Shown in pieces: positions 13,964-23,148 of a DNA stretch of 35,678 nucleotides; the stretch's first letter is position 1; every line of letters begins with the position of its first letter. Under the pieces are notes generated by a model. The model was given only the letters and a program-made list of their open reading frames with translations. It searched no databases and had not been told where the DNA came from. Made by a program: the position numbers and the translations under genes. This stretch comes from Ectopseudomonas chengduensis (GTDB lineage: Bacteria > Pseudomonadota > Gammaproteobacteria > Pseudomonadales > Pseudomonadaceae): contig NZ_JACFYZ010000022.1 in assembly GCF_015712065.1 (NCBI RefSeq), forward strand, positions 1 through 35,678, written 5' to 3'.

Positions 13964-16513
13964 TCACTCCAACACCCACTCCGCCAGTTTCCCCGTCACC
14001 TGTCCCATTAGCACATTCTCGATATCCCGCGCGCCCGCTGCGCTGCACTTGGCGAGCACTGCCTTGACAATGGCCGGGTCGAAGTCGAACTGTTTGCCGG
14101 TGGCGGCCTTGTAGCGTTCGCGCAGTTTTTCCAGTTTGGCCAAGACGATGCCTTCCAGCGTCGCTTCGTCCAGTGGGCGGTAGGGCACTACGGTCATGCG
14201 GGCCAGGAAGGCGGGGCGGAAGGCCTGTAGCAGCACCTTGCGCAGGCGTTCGTTGAAGGCGTCGCTGCCAAGCTGGTCGGCGGGGGTGTCCAGCACCAGT
14301 TCGGCGCCGACGTTGCTGGTGGCGAGCATCACGGTGTTCTTGAAGTCCACCACCAGGCCGGTGCCGTCTTCCATCACGCCCTTGTCGAAGACGTTGTAGA
14401 AGGCTTCCAGCACGTCGGGGTGGGCTTTTTCGATTTCGTCCAGCAGCACCACCGAGTAGGGGCGGCGGCGTACGGCTTCGGTGAGCACGCCGCCGCTGCC
14501 GTAGCCGACGTAGCCGGGCGGGGCGCCCTTGAGCTGGCTGACGGTGTGGGCCTCCTGGTACTCGGAGAGGTTGATGCTGATGAGGTTGCGTTCGCCACCG
14601 TAGAGGGCGTCGGCCAGGGCGTAGGCGGTTTCGGTCTTGCCGACACCAGTGGAGCCCACCAGCAGGAAAACGCCCACCGGCTTGGCCGGGTCGGTAAGAC
14701 CGGCGCGATAGGCCTGGATGCGCTGGGCGATGGTGGCCAGGGCGCTGTTTTGGCCCATGACCCGCTGCCCCAGGCGCTGACCGAGGGTACGCACGGCATA
14801 GGCTTCGTCGGCGAGCATCTTGCCAATGGGGATGCCGGTCCAGCCGGCGATCACCGCCGCCACGGTACGTGAATCCACTTGTTCGGGCACCAGCGGGTCG
14901 TCCTGGCGGATGGCATCGAGGCCGGCCTCGAGCCGCGCCAGTTCGGCAGCCAGGTAGTCGCTGCGTTCATCCAGGGTTTCGTCGGGCTGGCTGGCATCGG
15001 CGCTTTCGCTCAAGGCCAGCAGTTCGCGGCGGGCCTCCAGCAATTCGCGCACGGCTTCGCGTTCTTCGCCCCAGCGGGTTTCCAGCTCGCGAATGGCGCT
15101 GCGGTTGCTGGTGGATTCCTGCTCCAGGGCGGTGATGCGTTCGCGGTGGTCGAGGCCGGTGGTCTGTTCGCGGCGCAGGCGTTGCAGTTCTTCGCTCACC
15201 GCCACTTCGCGGTGGCGCAGGCTTTCCAGCGGAGGCGGCACGTCGTGTTGGCCGAGGGAGACGCGGGCGCAGGCGGTGTCGAGCACGCTGATGGCTTTGT
15301 CCGGCAACTGGCGGCCGGAGATGTAGCGATGGGAGAGCTTGACCGCGTCCTGAATGGCGCTGTCGAGCACCTGCACGCCATGGTGCTGCTCCAGCTTGGC
15401 AGCAACGCCACGTAGCATTTCCACGGCGGTGGCTTCGTCAGGTTCTTCCACTTGCACCAGTTGGAAGCGACGGGCCAGGGCGGGATCCTTTTCGAAGTAT
15501 TTCTTGTATTCCAGCCAGGTGGTGGCGGCCAGGGTGCGTAGTTCGCCACGAGCCAGGGCCGGTTTGAGCAGGTTGGCGGCGTCGCTGCCACCTTCGCTGC
15601 CGCCAGCGCCGATCAGGGTGTGTGCTTCGTCGATGAACAGGATGATTGGCTGCTCGCTGCCTCGCACCGCATCGATCACGCCCTTGAGGCGTTGCTCGAA
15701 CTCGCCCTTGACCCCAGCACCGGCCTGCAACAAGCCGAGGTCGAGTACACGGAGGATGACGTTCTGCAGCGGGGGTGGCACGTCGCCGGCAGCTATTCGC
15801 AGGGCCAGACCTTCGACCACGGCGGTCTTGCCGACACCGGGAGCGCCCACCAGAATCGGGTTGTTCTGTCGGCGGCGCAGAAGTATGTCGATGCTCTGAC
15901 GGATCTCCCCGTCGCGCCCGACGATGGGGTCGATGCGACCGGCGCGGGCGTCGGCGGTGAGGTCCTGGGTGTACTGGTCGAGCACGCTGTCCTGCGAGGC
16001 CTCCTGGGCTAAGCGGGCCTTCCCGGCCGGACCGGGGCCGCCGCTGTATTCGCGGGAGGCTTGCGTCCATTCCAGGAGGTTGGCGCGCAGGGCTTCACGT
16101 GGGATGCGCAGCAGCGAAGAGGCGCTGTTGAGCAGCAGGCTACGGCGCTCGTCGCGGTCGAGCAGGGCGAGCAGCAGCAGGCCGGAGCGGATGCTGGCCT
16201 GGCCCTGCACGCTGGCTTGCACCACGGCGTCTTCGAGCAGGCCGATGGTCTGGGCGGAGAGGGCTGGGGTGCGGGTACTGCCGGCCTTGAACAGTTCCAG
16301 GGCGCGGTTAATTTCGGTGGCCAGGCTGTCGCGCTCCAGGCCGAAGCGCGGCAGCAACCAGGCGAAATCGCCGCCTTCTATGTCGAGCAACTCGAGCAGC
16401 AGGTGCTCGATCTCCACGTAATGGTGAGTGCGTTGCAGGCAGCGCTGCGCGGCGCGTTCCAGCGCACGGCGGCTGTCGGCGTTGAGGCGACCGATCAGCG
16501 CGGCGAGTTCCAT
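13964..16513 (-). CDS. tssH: Type VI secretion ATPase ClpV (TssH)
   Basis: An 849-residue ClpB-like AAA+ protein that disassembles the contracted TssBC sheath. The N-domain (1-150) includes the ClpV-typical start with HHYVEIEHLLLELLD. AAA1 has GAPGVGKT at 223-230 and FIDEAH with D295-E296. A shortened middle coiled coil covers about 430-530, and AAA2 has GSTGVGKT at 620-627. The first codon overlaps the tssG stop (TAATG), so translation is coupled. It is clearly distinct from ClpK elsewhere in the window: it has no N-terminal zinc finger or Ala/Ser/Lys tail, and it sits inside the secretion operon. Confidence 0.96.
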   Translation of the reverse strand: MELAALIGRLNADSRRALERAAQRCLQRTHHYVEIEHLLLELLDIEGGDFAWLLPRFGLERDSLATEINRALELFKAGSTRTPALSAQTIGLLEDAVVQASVQGQASIRSGLLLLALLDRDERRSLLLNSASSLLRIPREALRANLLEWTQASREYSGGPGPAGKARLAQEASQDSVLDQYTQDLTADARAGRIDPIVGRDGEIRQSIDILLRRRQNNPILVGAPGVGKTAVVEGLALRIAAGDVPPPLQNVILRVLDLGLLQAGAGVKGEFEQRLKGVIDAVRGSEQPIILFIDEAHTLIGAGGSEGGSDAANLLKPALARGELRTLAATTWLEYKKYFEKDPALARRFQLVQVEEPDEATAVEMLRGVAAKLEQHHGVQVLDSAIQDAVKLSHRYISGRQLPDKAISVLDTACARVSLGQHDVPPPLESLRHREVAVSEELQRLRREQTTGLDHRERITALEQESTSNRSAIRELETRWGEEREAVRELLEARRELLALSESADASQPDETLDERSDYLAAELARLEAGLDAIRQDDPLVPEQVDSRTVAAVIAGWTGIPIGKMLADEAYAVRTLGQRLGQRVMGQNSALATIAQRIQAYRAGLTDPAKPVGVFLLVGSTGVGKTETAYALADALYGGERNLISINLSEYQEAHTVSQLKGAPPGYVGYGSGGVLTEAVRRRPYSVVLLDEIEKAHPDVLEAFYNVFDKGVMEDGTGLVVDFKNTVMLATSNVGAELVLDTPADQLGSDAFNERLRKVLLQAFRPAFLARMTVVPYRPLDEATLEGIVLAKLEKLRERYKAATGKQFDFDPAIVKAVLAKCSAAGARDIENVLMGQVTGKLAEWVLE

Positions 16514-17532
16514 TAGGGCATCTCCTTGAACCGCAGGCGGATGTCGATGCGTTGCAGGGAGCTGCCGGCGGCCAGGTGCAGTCCGCCGCTCCAGCGTAGA
16601 CGCGGCGGTTGGCGGCGATCCAGGCGTAGCGGCGCGCCGGGACTCACCAGCAGGTGCAGGTGGCAGTCCATGTCGGGGCCGAGGTAGAGCCCGGCGAGGT
16701 CGGCAAGCCGCTGGTGCTGTGCGCCGCCGGGTAGGTAGGTGTTGGCCTGCTCGGTGCTTAGCGGGCCGAGGGTGAGACGGACGCCAGCATGCTCATCCCA
16801 GACTCGGGTGCCTGCGATGGCATCGCGGCCCAGGCCGAGGTTGCGCCCGCCGCGTTGTAGACGACTGCGGCTGGCTGGCGGGATATCCCGCCAGGCACCC
16901 TGATAGGCCTCGTGGTCCACTGCCACACCGAACTGGTGGCGCACCAGCACGGCAAAGCCAGCCAGGGAGCGGCGCGGGCCGTTGAACAGCGCCGCGCGGG
17001 CGGTCAGGGCTGCGTCCGGCAGGTCCATGCGTTGTTGCAGGCTGTGCGGCAGCAGACCGGCCAGAGCCAGGAGTGGCTGATGGACGGGGGCCCGCTCGGG
17101 TGGCTGGAAGCCGAGGGCCAGGCGATGACGACTCAGCACCCGGTAGAGCTGAGCGAGCAGTCGGTTGTGGAACAGGTCGAGGAATTCCGCCGGGGCGTGA
17201 TCCTTATGACGAGCGCGCTGTTGCAGCCATTCCTGGTAGGCGTAGGGTAGCGGGCCATCGGGGCCACCGAGGCCGAATACGGCGCTGCTCAGTACCGGCG
17301 GTTGACCAGGTTGTTCCTCCAGGCTGACCACCTGGCTGGCGGCGAAGGTCGGCGTGAGTGGCCCGCGCAGGCGCAGGGCTTCGTCGTCCGGGCTGCTGCC
17401 CTGACCCAGCGGCGTGGCATCGGGGCGTTCGCGCTCCAGCAGCAACAGGGCCTGGAGGAACTCGAAGGCCTGGGGCTTTTCGCGCAGGCGCCAGCTCAGA
17501 GGCTTAGGGGCTTGCCGGCTTGGGGCTGCCAT
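16513..17532 (-). CDS. tssG: Type VI baseplate protein TssG
   Basis: The 339-residue product has the TssG (ImpH/VasB) pattern: an early REKPQAFEFLQALLLLER segment, then the conserved VFGLGGPDGPLPYAYQEWLQQR, FLDLFHNRLLAQLYR, and a C-terminal LGPLSTEQANTYLPGG. TssG forms the baseplate wedge with TssE, TssF and TssK. The start overlaps the end of tssF by 37 bp and its stop overlaps the clpV start by one base, showing tight coupling. Confidence 0.93.
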   Translation of the reverse strand: MAAPSRQAPKPLSWRLREKPQAFEFLQALLLLERERPDATPLGQGSSPDDEALRLRGPLTPTFAASQVVSLEEQPGQPPVLSSAVFGLGGPDGPLPYAYQEWLQQRARHKDHAPAEFLDLFHNRLLAQLYRVLSRHRLALGFQPPERAPVHQPLLALAGLLPHSLQQRMDLPDAALTARAALFNGPRRSLAGFAVLVRHQFGVAVDHEAYQGAWRDIPPASRSRLQRGGRNLGLGRDAIAGTRVWDEHAGVRLTLGPLSTEQANTYLPGGAQHQRLADLAGLYLGPDMDCHLHLLVSPGAPLRLDRRQPPRLRWSGGLHLAAGSSLQRIDIRLRFKEMP

Positions 17533-19283
17533 GTCCGGATCTCCTTGTCGGCGTCTACCAGCACCGTACGCACGAAGCGGTTGGGCGTGGCGTAGAGGGA
17601 GAAGAACTGCGCCAGTACGGCGGAGAACAGCACAGCGCTGGTGCCGGCGAAATGCTGTGGGTCGAGGCGGACACGCACCTCCAGGCCGTTGCGCCAGCCG
17701 CGCCAGGCATCTTCGCCGACCCGCGCCACCACGCGCTCGCAGGTCAGTTCTATCAGGCCTTCCACCTGTCGTCTTGGCCCGGCCTCGTCCCGCAGGTTGT
17801 GCAGGTGTAGCAGTTCGCGCAGCGCCTCAAGCGCGTTCGGGCCTTCCACAAGGGACAGGTGATTGAGACTCAGCTGGGACACCAGTCGCCAGCGTGAGGG
17901 GCCGGACAGACGCGGCAGGCTTTGAGGTGTCGGCGGGGTCAGCAGGCTGGCCAGCGCCACTGGGCCGGGGCGCTCGAAGCCCAGGCGGGTGCCGGCGGCT
18001 AGATTCTCGGCAAGGTGCCGGTTGGTACAAAGGAGCTCGGCGGTGAGGCTGTATTCGGGGGCCTCGTGCAACGGGTCGAAAGCGGTGTCCACCAGGCTGA
18101 GCAGCAGGTCGCTACCGGGCCGCGCCAGATTCAGGCCCTGGACGCGACGGGCATGCCAGTACAGACCTTCGCCGGTGTGGCTGTGGCCGTAGTAGGCCGG
18201 TACACGGCGCACGCCCTGCGGGGTGGCGGCGCGCAGGGCGCGGATGCTGTGAATCTCCACGCTGTTCTCGCGGTGGGCGTCGGCCACCAGTCGATACTCG
18301 CTGCGGGTGCCGTCCGGACGCAAGGGCTCAGAAGTGCGCGGGAACAGGTTGATTGCCGGCGCGCAGCCCAGGCGCAGTTCGCTGGCCTGCAGGTGCGGCC
18401 TGCCCAGCGGGGCGCGGTCGAAGGCGATCAGCACCTGGCAGTTACGTCCGCCATCGATCGGTGGCAGCAGCGGCAGATCGAAGAAGGCGAACTTGTCGGG
18501 GAAGGCGAAGTACTCTGCCAGCAGGCGCAGGCCGGGGTGTTGGCCGTCTTCGTCAGGCAGCAGCGCCTGGTGGTCGCCGAAGCCCACCGGGACTACATCG
18601 CCAGGCACTGCTTGCAGCGGGGCTTCTGGTGCGCCGCTCCACACCCCGAGGCCGTGGGCAGCGAGTAGGTCATAGAGGGTGGCGTTCGTCATCGGTGAAG
18701 CGGCGAGGTGAATCCGCAGGCGGCGCACCGCTAGCTCCGCCCAGTCGAATTCGCCCAGGCATTCCAGAGTCAGGCGCAGTGCCGAGCGCGCGCGTGGGTG
18801 GCCGGAGAAGGCCACGGCGGCGTCGCCATCTAGCAGGGTTGCCTCGCGGATGCGCAGCGGCCAGAGCACCGCCTCGGCGCTGGTTCGCAGGTGCACGCTG
18901 GCACCGTCTCGGGTGGTGACGAAAAGTGCTGTGTCACGAGGCAGGGTATAACCCTCGGCGAGGTTGCCCTGAGTCGGGTCCGGCTCGAACTGTACGATGC
19001 TGCAGGAGGGAAGGGCTCTCAGGGCCAGTGGGTAGAGTTGCTCCAGCAGGGCGTCGCTAAATTCGGCGTAGTCATCGTCGAGACGCCGGTGGAGCCGTGC
19101 GCTAAGAAGCGCGAAGCCCTCCAGCAGCCGTTCGACGTGGGGGTCCGGGCATTCGTCCGGGGCCAGCTCCAGACGTCGCGCCACTTTAGGGTAGCGCTGG
19201 GCAAAACCGGCACCGGCGTGGCGTAGCCACGTGAGTTCGCGTTGGTAGTAGTCCAGCAGATCGGCATCAATCGAGTCGCTCAT
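17496..19283 (-). CDS. tssF: Type VI baseplate protein TssF
   Basis: A 595-residue TssF (ImpG/VasA). It begins with the family-typical LLDYYQRELTWLRHAGAGFAQRYPKVARRL and contains PHVERLLEGFALLSARLHRRLDDDYAEFSDALLEQLYP. The central and C-terminal parts include FFDLPLL, NLFPRTSEPLRPDGTRSEYRLVAD and FVRTVLVDADKEIRTWQP. TssF is a main structural part of the baseplate wedge around the VgrG hub. The start overlaps tssE by 17 bp. Confidence 0.95.
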   Translation of the reverse strand: MSDSIDADLLDYYQRELTWLRHAGAGFAQRYPKVARRLELAPDECPDPHVERLLEGFALLSARLHRRLDDDYAEFSDALLEQLYPLALRALPSCSIVQFEPDPTQGNLAEGYTLPRDTALFVTTRDGASVHLRTSAEAVLWPLRIREATLLDGDAAVAFSGHPRARSALRLTLECLGEFDWAELAVRRLRIHLAASPMTNATLYDLLAAHGLGVWSGAPEAPLQAVPGDVVPVGFGDHQALLPDEDGQHPGLRLLAEYFAFPDKFAFFDLPLLPPIDGGRNCQVLIAFDRAPLGRPHLQASELRLGCAPAINLFPRTSEPLRPDGTRSEYRLVADAHRENSVEIHSIRALRAATPQGVRRVPAYYGHSHTGEGLYWHARRVQGLNLARPGSDLLLSLVDTAFDPLHEAPEYSLTAELLCTNRHLAENLAAGTRLGFERPGPVALASLLTPPTPQSLPRLSGPSRWRLVSQLSLNHLSLVEGPNALEALRELLHLHNLRDEAGPRRQVEGLIELTCERVVARVGEDAWRGWRNGLEVRVRLDPQHFAGTSAVLFSAVLAQFFSLYATPNRFVRTVLVDADKEIRTWQPQAGKPLSL

Positions 19284-19707
19284 GGCGTACCTCTAGACCG
19301 TCGTCGCCGGGGGCGAGGAGGAACAACACAGGCCAGGAGCGGCGACCACCGCGTAGGCGCCCGGCCAGGCGGATGCCGAGGCGCTGGGGTTGGTCGGGCA
19401 GCGCCTCGACATCGATCTCGCTCAACTGCAGGCGTGGTTCAAAGTACTGAATGGCAGCGCGTAGTTCTCGCAGCAGAAGACGGCGGTCATCGATCCGCAG
19501 GGCTTGCAGGGCAGTCCAATCGGCGATGCCATAGTCGAGCAGCGTGAGCGGCCGGCCGGGCGCTCGTCGGGGGCGACGAGTGTTGAGCAGGCGCGCCAAC
19601 TCCAGGCGGACGGACTCGGCCAGGGCGTTGCGGTCGAAGTCCGGTGCCTCGTCCAACTGGGTGGAGAGGCGCTCGAACAAGGGGGGTAGCAGTCCGCTGT
19701 GCTGCAT
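19267..19707 (-). CDS. tssE: Type VI baseplate protein TssE (gp25-like)
   Basis: The 146-residue protein belongs to the gp25-like TssE family. The N-terminal LLPPLFERLS is followed by LLNTRRPRRA, the typical LLDYGIADW, and a central FEPRLQLSEIDVE with the conserved E-P-R-L core of gp25 proteins. It connects baseplate and sheath. It begins 20 bp after the hcp stop and overlaps the start of tssF. Confidence 0.92.
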   Translation of the reverse strand: MQHSGLLPPLFERLSTQLDEAPDFDRNALAESVRLELARLLNTRRPRRAPGRPLTLLDYGIADWTALQALRIDDRRLLLRELRAAIQYFEPRLQLSEIDVEALPDQPQRLGIRLAGRLRGGRRSWPVLFLLAPGDDGLEVRHERLD

Positions 19708-19727
19708 TGAGCGGTGGTGTCCTTAAC

Positions 19728-20231
19728 TTAGCTGGACTTGACGAGCTTGTTGGCGGCCAGGTCCCAGGTGGAGGCGGCGGTGCCTTCCTTGGTGCCATCG
19801 TCCTTCTGCGCGGTGAGCTCCCATTTAATCTTGGTAAAGTTCAGCGACAGGGTTTCCACCGGCTTACCGCCGGCACCACCACTGACGCTGACGTTGGAGA
19901 GCACCACGTTATCGAGGGTGTAGATGATGAACGGCAGCAACTTGCCATCGCCTTCGGCGGCGTTGCGGCCGATGGTGATCTTGGCTGTGGTGATGGGTTT
20001 GCCGGCACAGCAGTATTCGTTGAGCGAGGGAGTGGCGGTATCGACGAACTTGGTGACGGTGAACTCGCCGATGTGCGGCTTGCCGGAGGTGCGCTCCGAG
20101 TTGCTGACATCGTTGGTGACCTGCATTGCCACATTGTGGCTGTAGGACATCAACTCGATCTTGTCGGTGTAGCCCTCGAGCAGGCTGTCGCCTTTGATGT
20201 CGTCGCCGAGGTCGAGAATGATGGCATCCAT
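19728..20231 (-). CDS. hcp: Type VI tube protein Hcp (TssD)
   Basis: A 167-residue Hcp1-family protein, which forms hexameric rings that stack as the inner tube and can carry effectors. Family marks are the MDAIILDLGDDIKGDS start, LMSYSHNV, GEFTVTKFVDTATPSLNEYCCAGK, ITIGR and TLSLNFTKIKWEL. A double Cys follows NEY. The ribosome binding site AGGAG is about nine bases before the ATG at 20231. Unlike many Hcp systems, the gene sits inside the structural operon between tssC and tssE, preceded by a strong hairpin. Confidence 0.96.
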   Translation of the reverse strand: MDAIILDLGDDIKGDSLLEGYTDKIELMSYSHNVAMQVTNDVSNSERTSGKPHIGEFTVTKFVDTATPSLNEYCCAGKPITTAKITIGRNAAEGDGKLLPFIIYTLDNVVLSNVSVSGGAGGKPVETLSLNFTKIKWELTAQKDDGTKEGTAASTWDLAANKLVKSS

Positions 20232-20280
20232 CGCGGATAACTCCTGGGTCTGGAAACAGAGTGGATCGTGATGTGGGCGA

Positions 20281-20307
20281 GCCCCCGCCGAAACGGCCGG
20301 CGGGGGC
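20281..20307 (-). promoter_or_regulatory. Strong hairpin between tssC and hcp
   Basis: GCCCCCGCCG (20281-20290) pairs perfectly with CGGCGGGGGC (20298-20307) around a seven-base loop. It lies immediately after the tssC stop (20314-20316), about 50 bases before the hcp ATG. No T-run follows in the direction of transcription, so full termination is unlikely. RNA processing or protection of the hcp message is a reasonable inference. Confidence 0.6.
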
Positions 20308-20313
20308 GTCGGG

Positions 20314-21792
20314 TCAGGCCGCTACAGGCGGCGGTAGGCTGGCCACCAGACGGATCGACGCGGTCAGCTCCTCCAGCTGGAAATGCGGGCGCAGGAACAC
20401 CGTGGCGCGGTAGACGCCTGGCTTGCCGGCGACTTCCGAGACGTCCACGCGTGCTTCGCGTAGGGGGTACTGGGCCTTGATCTCCTGGGGCGCGTTGTCG
20501 TTGATCAACACGTAGTCCGCGATCCAGTTGTTGAGGTAGGTCTGCACGTTGTCGCGAGTCATGAAGCTGCCCACCTTGTCGCGCATGATCACCTTCAGGT
20601 AGTGGGCGAAGCGCGATGCTGCCAGCACATAGGGCAACATGGCCGAGATGCGGGCGTTGGCGTTGGCTTCGTTGGTGTTGTAGAGCCTGGCCTTGTTGGT
20701 GGTCTGACCTCCGAAGAACACTGCCATGTCGGTGTTCTTCTTGTGGCACAGAGAGATGAAACCGAGGTCGTTGAGTTCCTTCTCGCGGCGATCGGTGATC
20801 GCCACTTCGGTCGGGCACTTCAGCGACAGGTCGCCAGACAGGGTGCGGAAGGTGTGTGCCGGCAGGCCCTCCACCGCTCCACCGCCTTCGGCGCCACGGA
20901 TAGCCGCGCACCAGCCATACTTGGCGAAGGCGCTGGTGATGCGCTGTGCCAGCAGCCAGGCGGCATTACCCCAGAGGTACTTGGAGTGGTCGGTGCCGTT
21001 GACGTCCTCGACGTAGTCCATGCCCTCCACCGGATTGGTGTCCGGACCATAGGGCAGGCGCAGGAGGAAGTTCGGCAGCACGAGTGAGACGTAGCGCGAA
21101 TCCTCGCTCTCGCGGAAGCTGCGCCACTTGATCAGCTCCAGGCTCTCGAAGATCTTGCTGAGGTCGCGAGGCACGGCCAGCTCGGTGAAGCTGTTCATGT
21201 CGAACAATTTAGGGTTGGCGGCGGCGATGAATGGCGCGTGGGCAGCGGCTGCGACGTTGGAGAGCTTTTCTAGCAGGGCGACGTCTTGTGGATGGCGGCC
21301 GAATGCATAGTCGCCCACTAGCAGACTGAATGGGTGTCCACCGAAGGTGCCGTATTCCTCTTCATAGATCTTCTTGAACAGCGAGCTCTGGTCGAATTCG
21401 ACGGCCTTCTCCAGATCGTTCTGCAATTCCTTCTGAGTGACGTTGAGCAGGCGCAGCTTCAGGCGGCTGCTGGTCTCCGTTTGGTCCACCAGCATGTGCA
21501 AGCCTCGCCAGGAGGCCTCCAGCTTCTGCATGTCAGGATGGTGCAGAACCTCGTTGAGCTGGTCGCTGATCAGCTTGTCGATTTGGCTGATGCGGTCGTT
21601 GATCATGGCCACGGTGTCCTTGTCGATGGCCATGCCTTCGTCAAGCACCTGAGTGGCGAATTCCGCGAGCATGTCGCGGGCGTAGTCCTGCTGGCTTTCG
21701 TCGTGGGCCATTCGGCCCTCGGCAATGATTCGGTCGAGTAGAGTCAGGGTCTGGGTCGTGCTCTCGCTGGATGCACCGGCTTTGGTGGCCAT
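20314..21792 (-). CDS. tssC: Type VI sheath large subunit TssC (VipB)
   Basis: A 492-residue TssC. Typical stretches are SQIDKLISDQLNEVLHHPDMQKLEASWRGL, EEEYGTFGGHPFSLLVGDYAFG, FLLRLPYG, EDVNGTDHSKYLWGNAAW and the C-terminal YVLINDNAPQEIKAQYPLREA. With TssB it forms the contractile sheath around the Hcp tube, which ClpV recycles. It starts 29 bp after the tssB stop. Confidence 0.96.
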   Translation of the reverse strand: MATKAGASSESTTQTLTLLDRIIAEGRMAHDESQQDYARDMLAEFATQVLDEGMAIDKDTVAMINDRISQIDKLISDQLNEVLHHPDMQKLEASWRGLHMLVDQTETSSRLKLRLLNVTQKELQNDLEKAVEFDQSSLFKKIYEEEYGTFGGHPFSLLVGDYAFGRHPQDVALLEKLSNVAAAAHAPFIAAANPKLFDMNSFTELAVPRDLSKIFESLELIKWRSFRESEDSRYVSLVLPNFLLRLPYGPDTNPVEGMDYVEDVNGTDHSKYLWGNAAWLLAQRITSAFAKYGWCAAIRGAEGGGAVEGLPAHTFRTLSGDLSLKCPTEVAITDRREKELNDLGFISLCHKKNTDMAVFFGGQTTNKARLYNTNEANANARISAMLPYVLAASRFAHYLKVIMRDKVGSFMTRDNVQTYLNNWIADYVLINDNAPQEIKAQYPLREARVDVSEVAGKPGVYRATVFLRPHFQLEELTASIRLVASLPPPVAA

Positions 21793-21821
21793 TGCGTCAT
21801 CTCCGGATGTTCAAGGGGCGC

Positions 21822-22415
21822 TCAGGCCTGGGGTTCGGTCGGTGCTTCGCCGTCGTCGGAAGCCGGGGTATCGACTGGCGCTTCGACGTCGGCGTTGGCT
21901 GCGGCTTGGGCTGGAGATTCGCTCTCTGGGCGTGAGGACTTGATCTCCTGCAGGCCTTCGGTATTGCTCACTACGTCCTGCAACAGTTTGTCGAGGTCAT
22001 CGTTGCCGTCGAGCTTGGTAAGTAAGTCACGCAAGCGCTGGCGTGCCTCATACAAACGGCGCAGTGGCGTGATTTGATTGACGATGTTGACTGGGTCGAA
22101 GTCGTCGAAGTGGCGGAAGCGCAGTTCAACGTTGAGCTTGCTGCCGTCGCCGCTGATGGTGTTTTCCACCTGCAAAGTGCTGCGCGGCTCAATGGAGGCG
22201 AGTACTTCGTTGAAGTTGTCGCGGTCGATCTCGGTGAAGCGGCGGTCGATCAGCTTGGGCAACGGTGTTTCGGGTTTGCCGGAGAGGTCAGCGAGGATAC
22301 CGACCACGAGAGGCAGTTCCTTTTTTTCGATCGCGTTACCGATTTCGACGTCGTAGGTGATCTGGACCCGTGGCGGACGGATCCGATCCAGCTTGTGTTG
22401 CGTGCTCTCAGCCAT
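21822..22415 (-). CDS. tssB: Type VI sheath small subunit TssB (VipA)
   Basis: The 197-residue protein starts MAESTQHKLDRIRPPRVQI and contains PLVVGILADLSG and RRFTEIDRDNFNEVLASIEPR, all typical of TssB. A longer reading from 22553 exists, but the ATG at 22415 matches family starts and has GGAG about ten bases upstream. The C-terminus is a Pro/Ala/Glu-rich tail (about 165-197), longer than minimal TssB proteins. It is the first gene of the minus-strand arm, divergent from tssJ. Confidence 0.94.
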   Translation of the reverse strand: MAESTQHKLDRIRPPRVQITYDVEIGNAIEKKELPLVVGILADLSGKPETPLPKLIDRRFTEIDRDNFNEVLASIEPRSTLQVENTISGDGSKLNVELRFRHFDDFDPVNIVNQITPLRRLYEARQRLRDLLTKLDGNDDLDKLLQDVVSNTEGLQEIKSSRPESESPAQAAANADVEAPVDTPASDDGEAPTEPQA

Positions 22416-22624
22416 GTTGGTTGGGCTCCGGGGCAGTACCTGGAGCGCAATGCAGCGGAAGGATCCTATGCTCGCACTCCCTTGCTGGACCGCTACTGCA
22501 ACGGGGTAGCCGAAAACCGAGCCCGTCCTTGACGATCCATCCACATCCGTCATGAGGACGAACTTTCATAGACGCTAGATCAGGTCTATAAATTTGCAAA
22601 TGTGAAATTCAAGGTGAAGTCTTC
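22416..22624. promoter_or_regulatory. Divergent control region of the two T6SS arms
   Basis: This 209-bp region separates tssB (minus) from tssJ (plus) and should hold both promoters. A 22-bp inverted repeat at 22568-22589 (ATAGAC, 10 bases, GTCTAT) is followed by an AT-rich patch (22586-22610) with TTTGCAAA. I found no convincing sigma-54 (-24/-12) site on either strand. The inverted repeat is an operator candidate only. Confidence 0.5.
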
Positions 22625-23095
22625 ATGACACAGGGACGTTCGATTTCCTGCTTTCCTGCTCTGTTGCTGGTCCTAATTCTCATGCTGACCGGATGTGGTT
22701 TTCGAGGCGAGAGGATCGGACTGGATAGCCTGACGCTCGATGTAGCGGAACGCGCCAATGACGACACGCCTATCGCTGTGGACTTCGTTGCGGTGCACGA
22801 TCCAGACCTGCTCAAACTGCTGTCCGAGATTCCTTCCAAACAGTGGTTCACCGAGCGAGATCAGTACCGTCGTGACTATCGGCAACTGTTTTCGGTGTGG
22901 AGTCTGGAGCTGGTGCCTGGCCAATTTCGCGACGTTCGCGACTTCCCTTTCTCTGGTGACCAGGCGGCTGGACTTTTGGTATTCGCCGGCTATAACACTC
23001 CTGGTGCGCACCGTTTGCGCCTGAGCGAATCAGGCCGTGTGTGGCTTCGCTTCGATAGCAGGGAAATGCGTCTGCTGACGGATCGGGATCGCTAA
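22625..23095 (+). CDS. tssJ: Type VI outer-membrane lipoprotein TssJ
   Basis: The 156-residue product has a lipoprotein signal: hydrophobic residues 10-21, then LTGC with lipidated Cys at 24. The remaining ~130 residues contain VDFVAVHDPDLLKLLSEI, SKQWFTERDQYRRDY and a beta-rich end, compatible with the transthyretin-like TssJ (SciN) fold. TssJ anchors TssL and TssM to the outer membrane. Its place as first gene before tssK, tssL and tssM is the standard one. The ATG at 22625 has only a weak AAGGTGAAG site upstream. Confidence 0.85.
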   Translation: MTQGRSISCFPALLLVLILMLTGCGFRGERIGLDSLTLDVAERANDDTPIAVDFVAVHDPDLLKLLSEIPSKQWFTERDQYRRDYRQLFSVWSLELVPGQFRDVRDFPFSGDQAAGLLVFAGYNTPGAHRLRLSESGRVWLRFDSREMRLLTDRDR

Positions 23096-23148
23096 CCAGT
23101 TGCGCACGCTGCGTGCATGCCAAACAGCGGATGTCGAAGGGGAGTGGT

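Noticed and set aside
14420..16516. Several 130-180 codon plus-strand frames opposite clpV
   Set aside because: All are antisense shadows of the well supported TssH gene.
22416..22624. Possible sigma-54 promoter between tssB and tssJ
   Set aside because: GG and GC pairs are present, but none has the required ten-base spacing on either strand.
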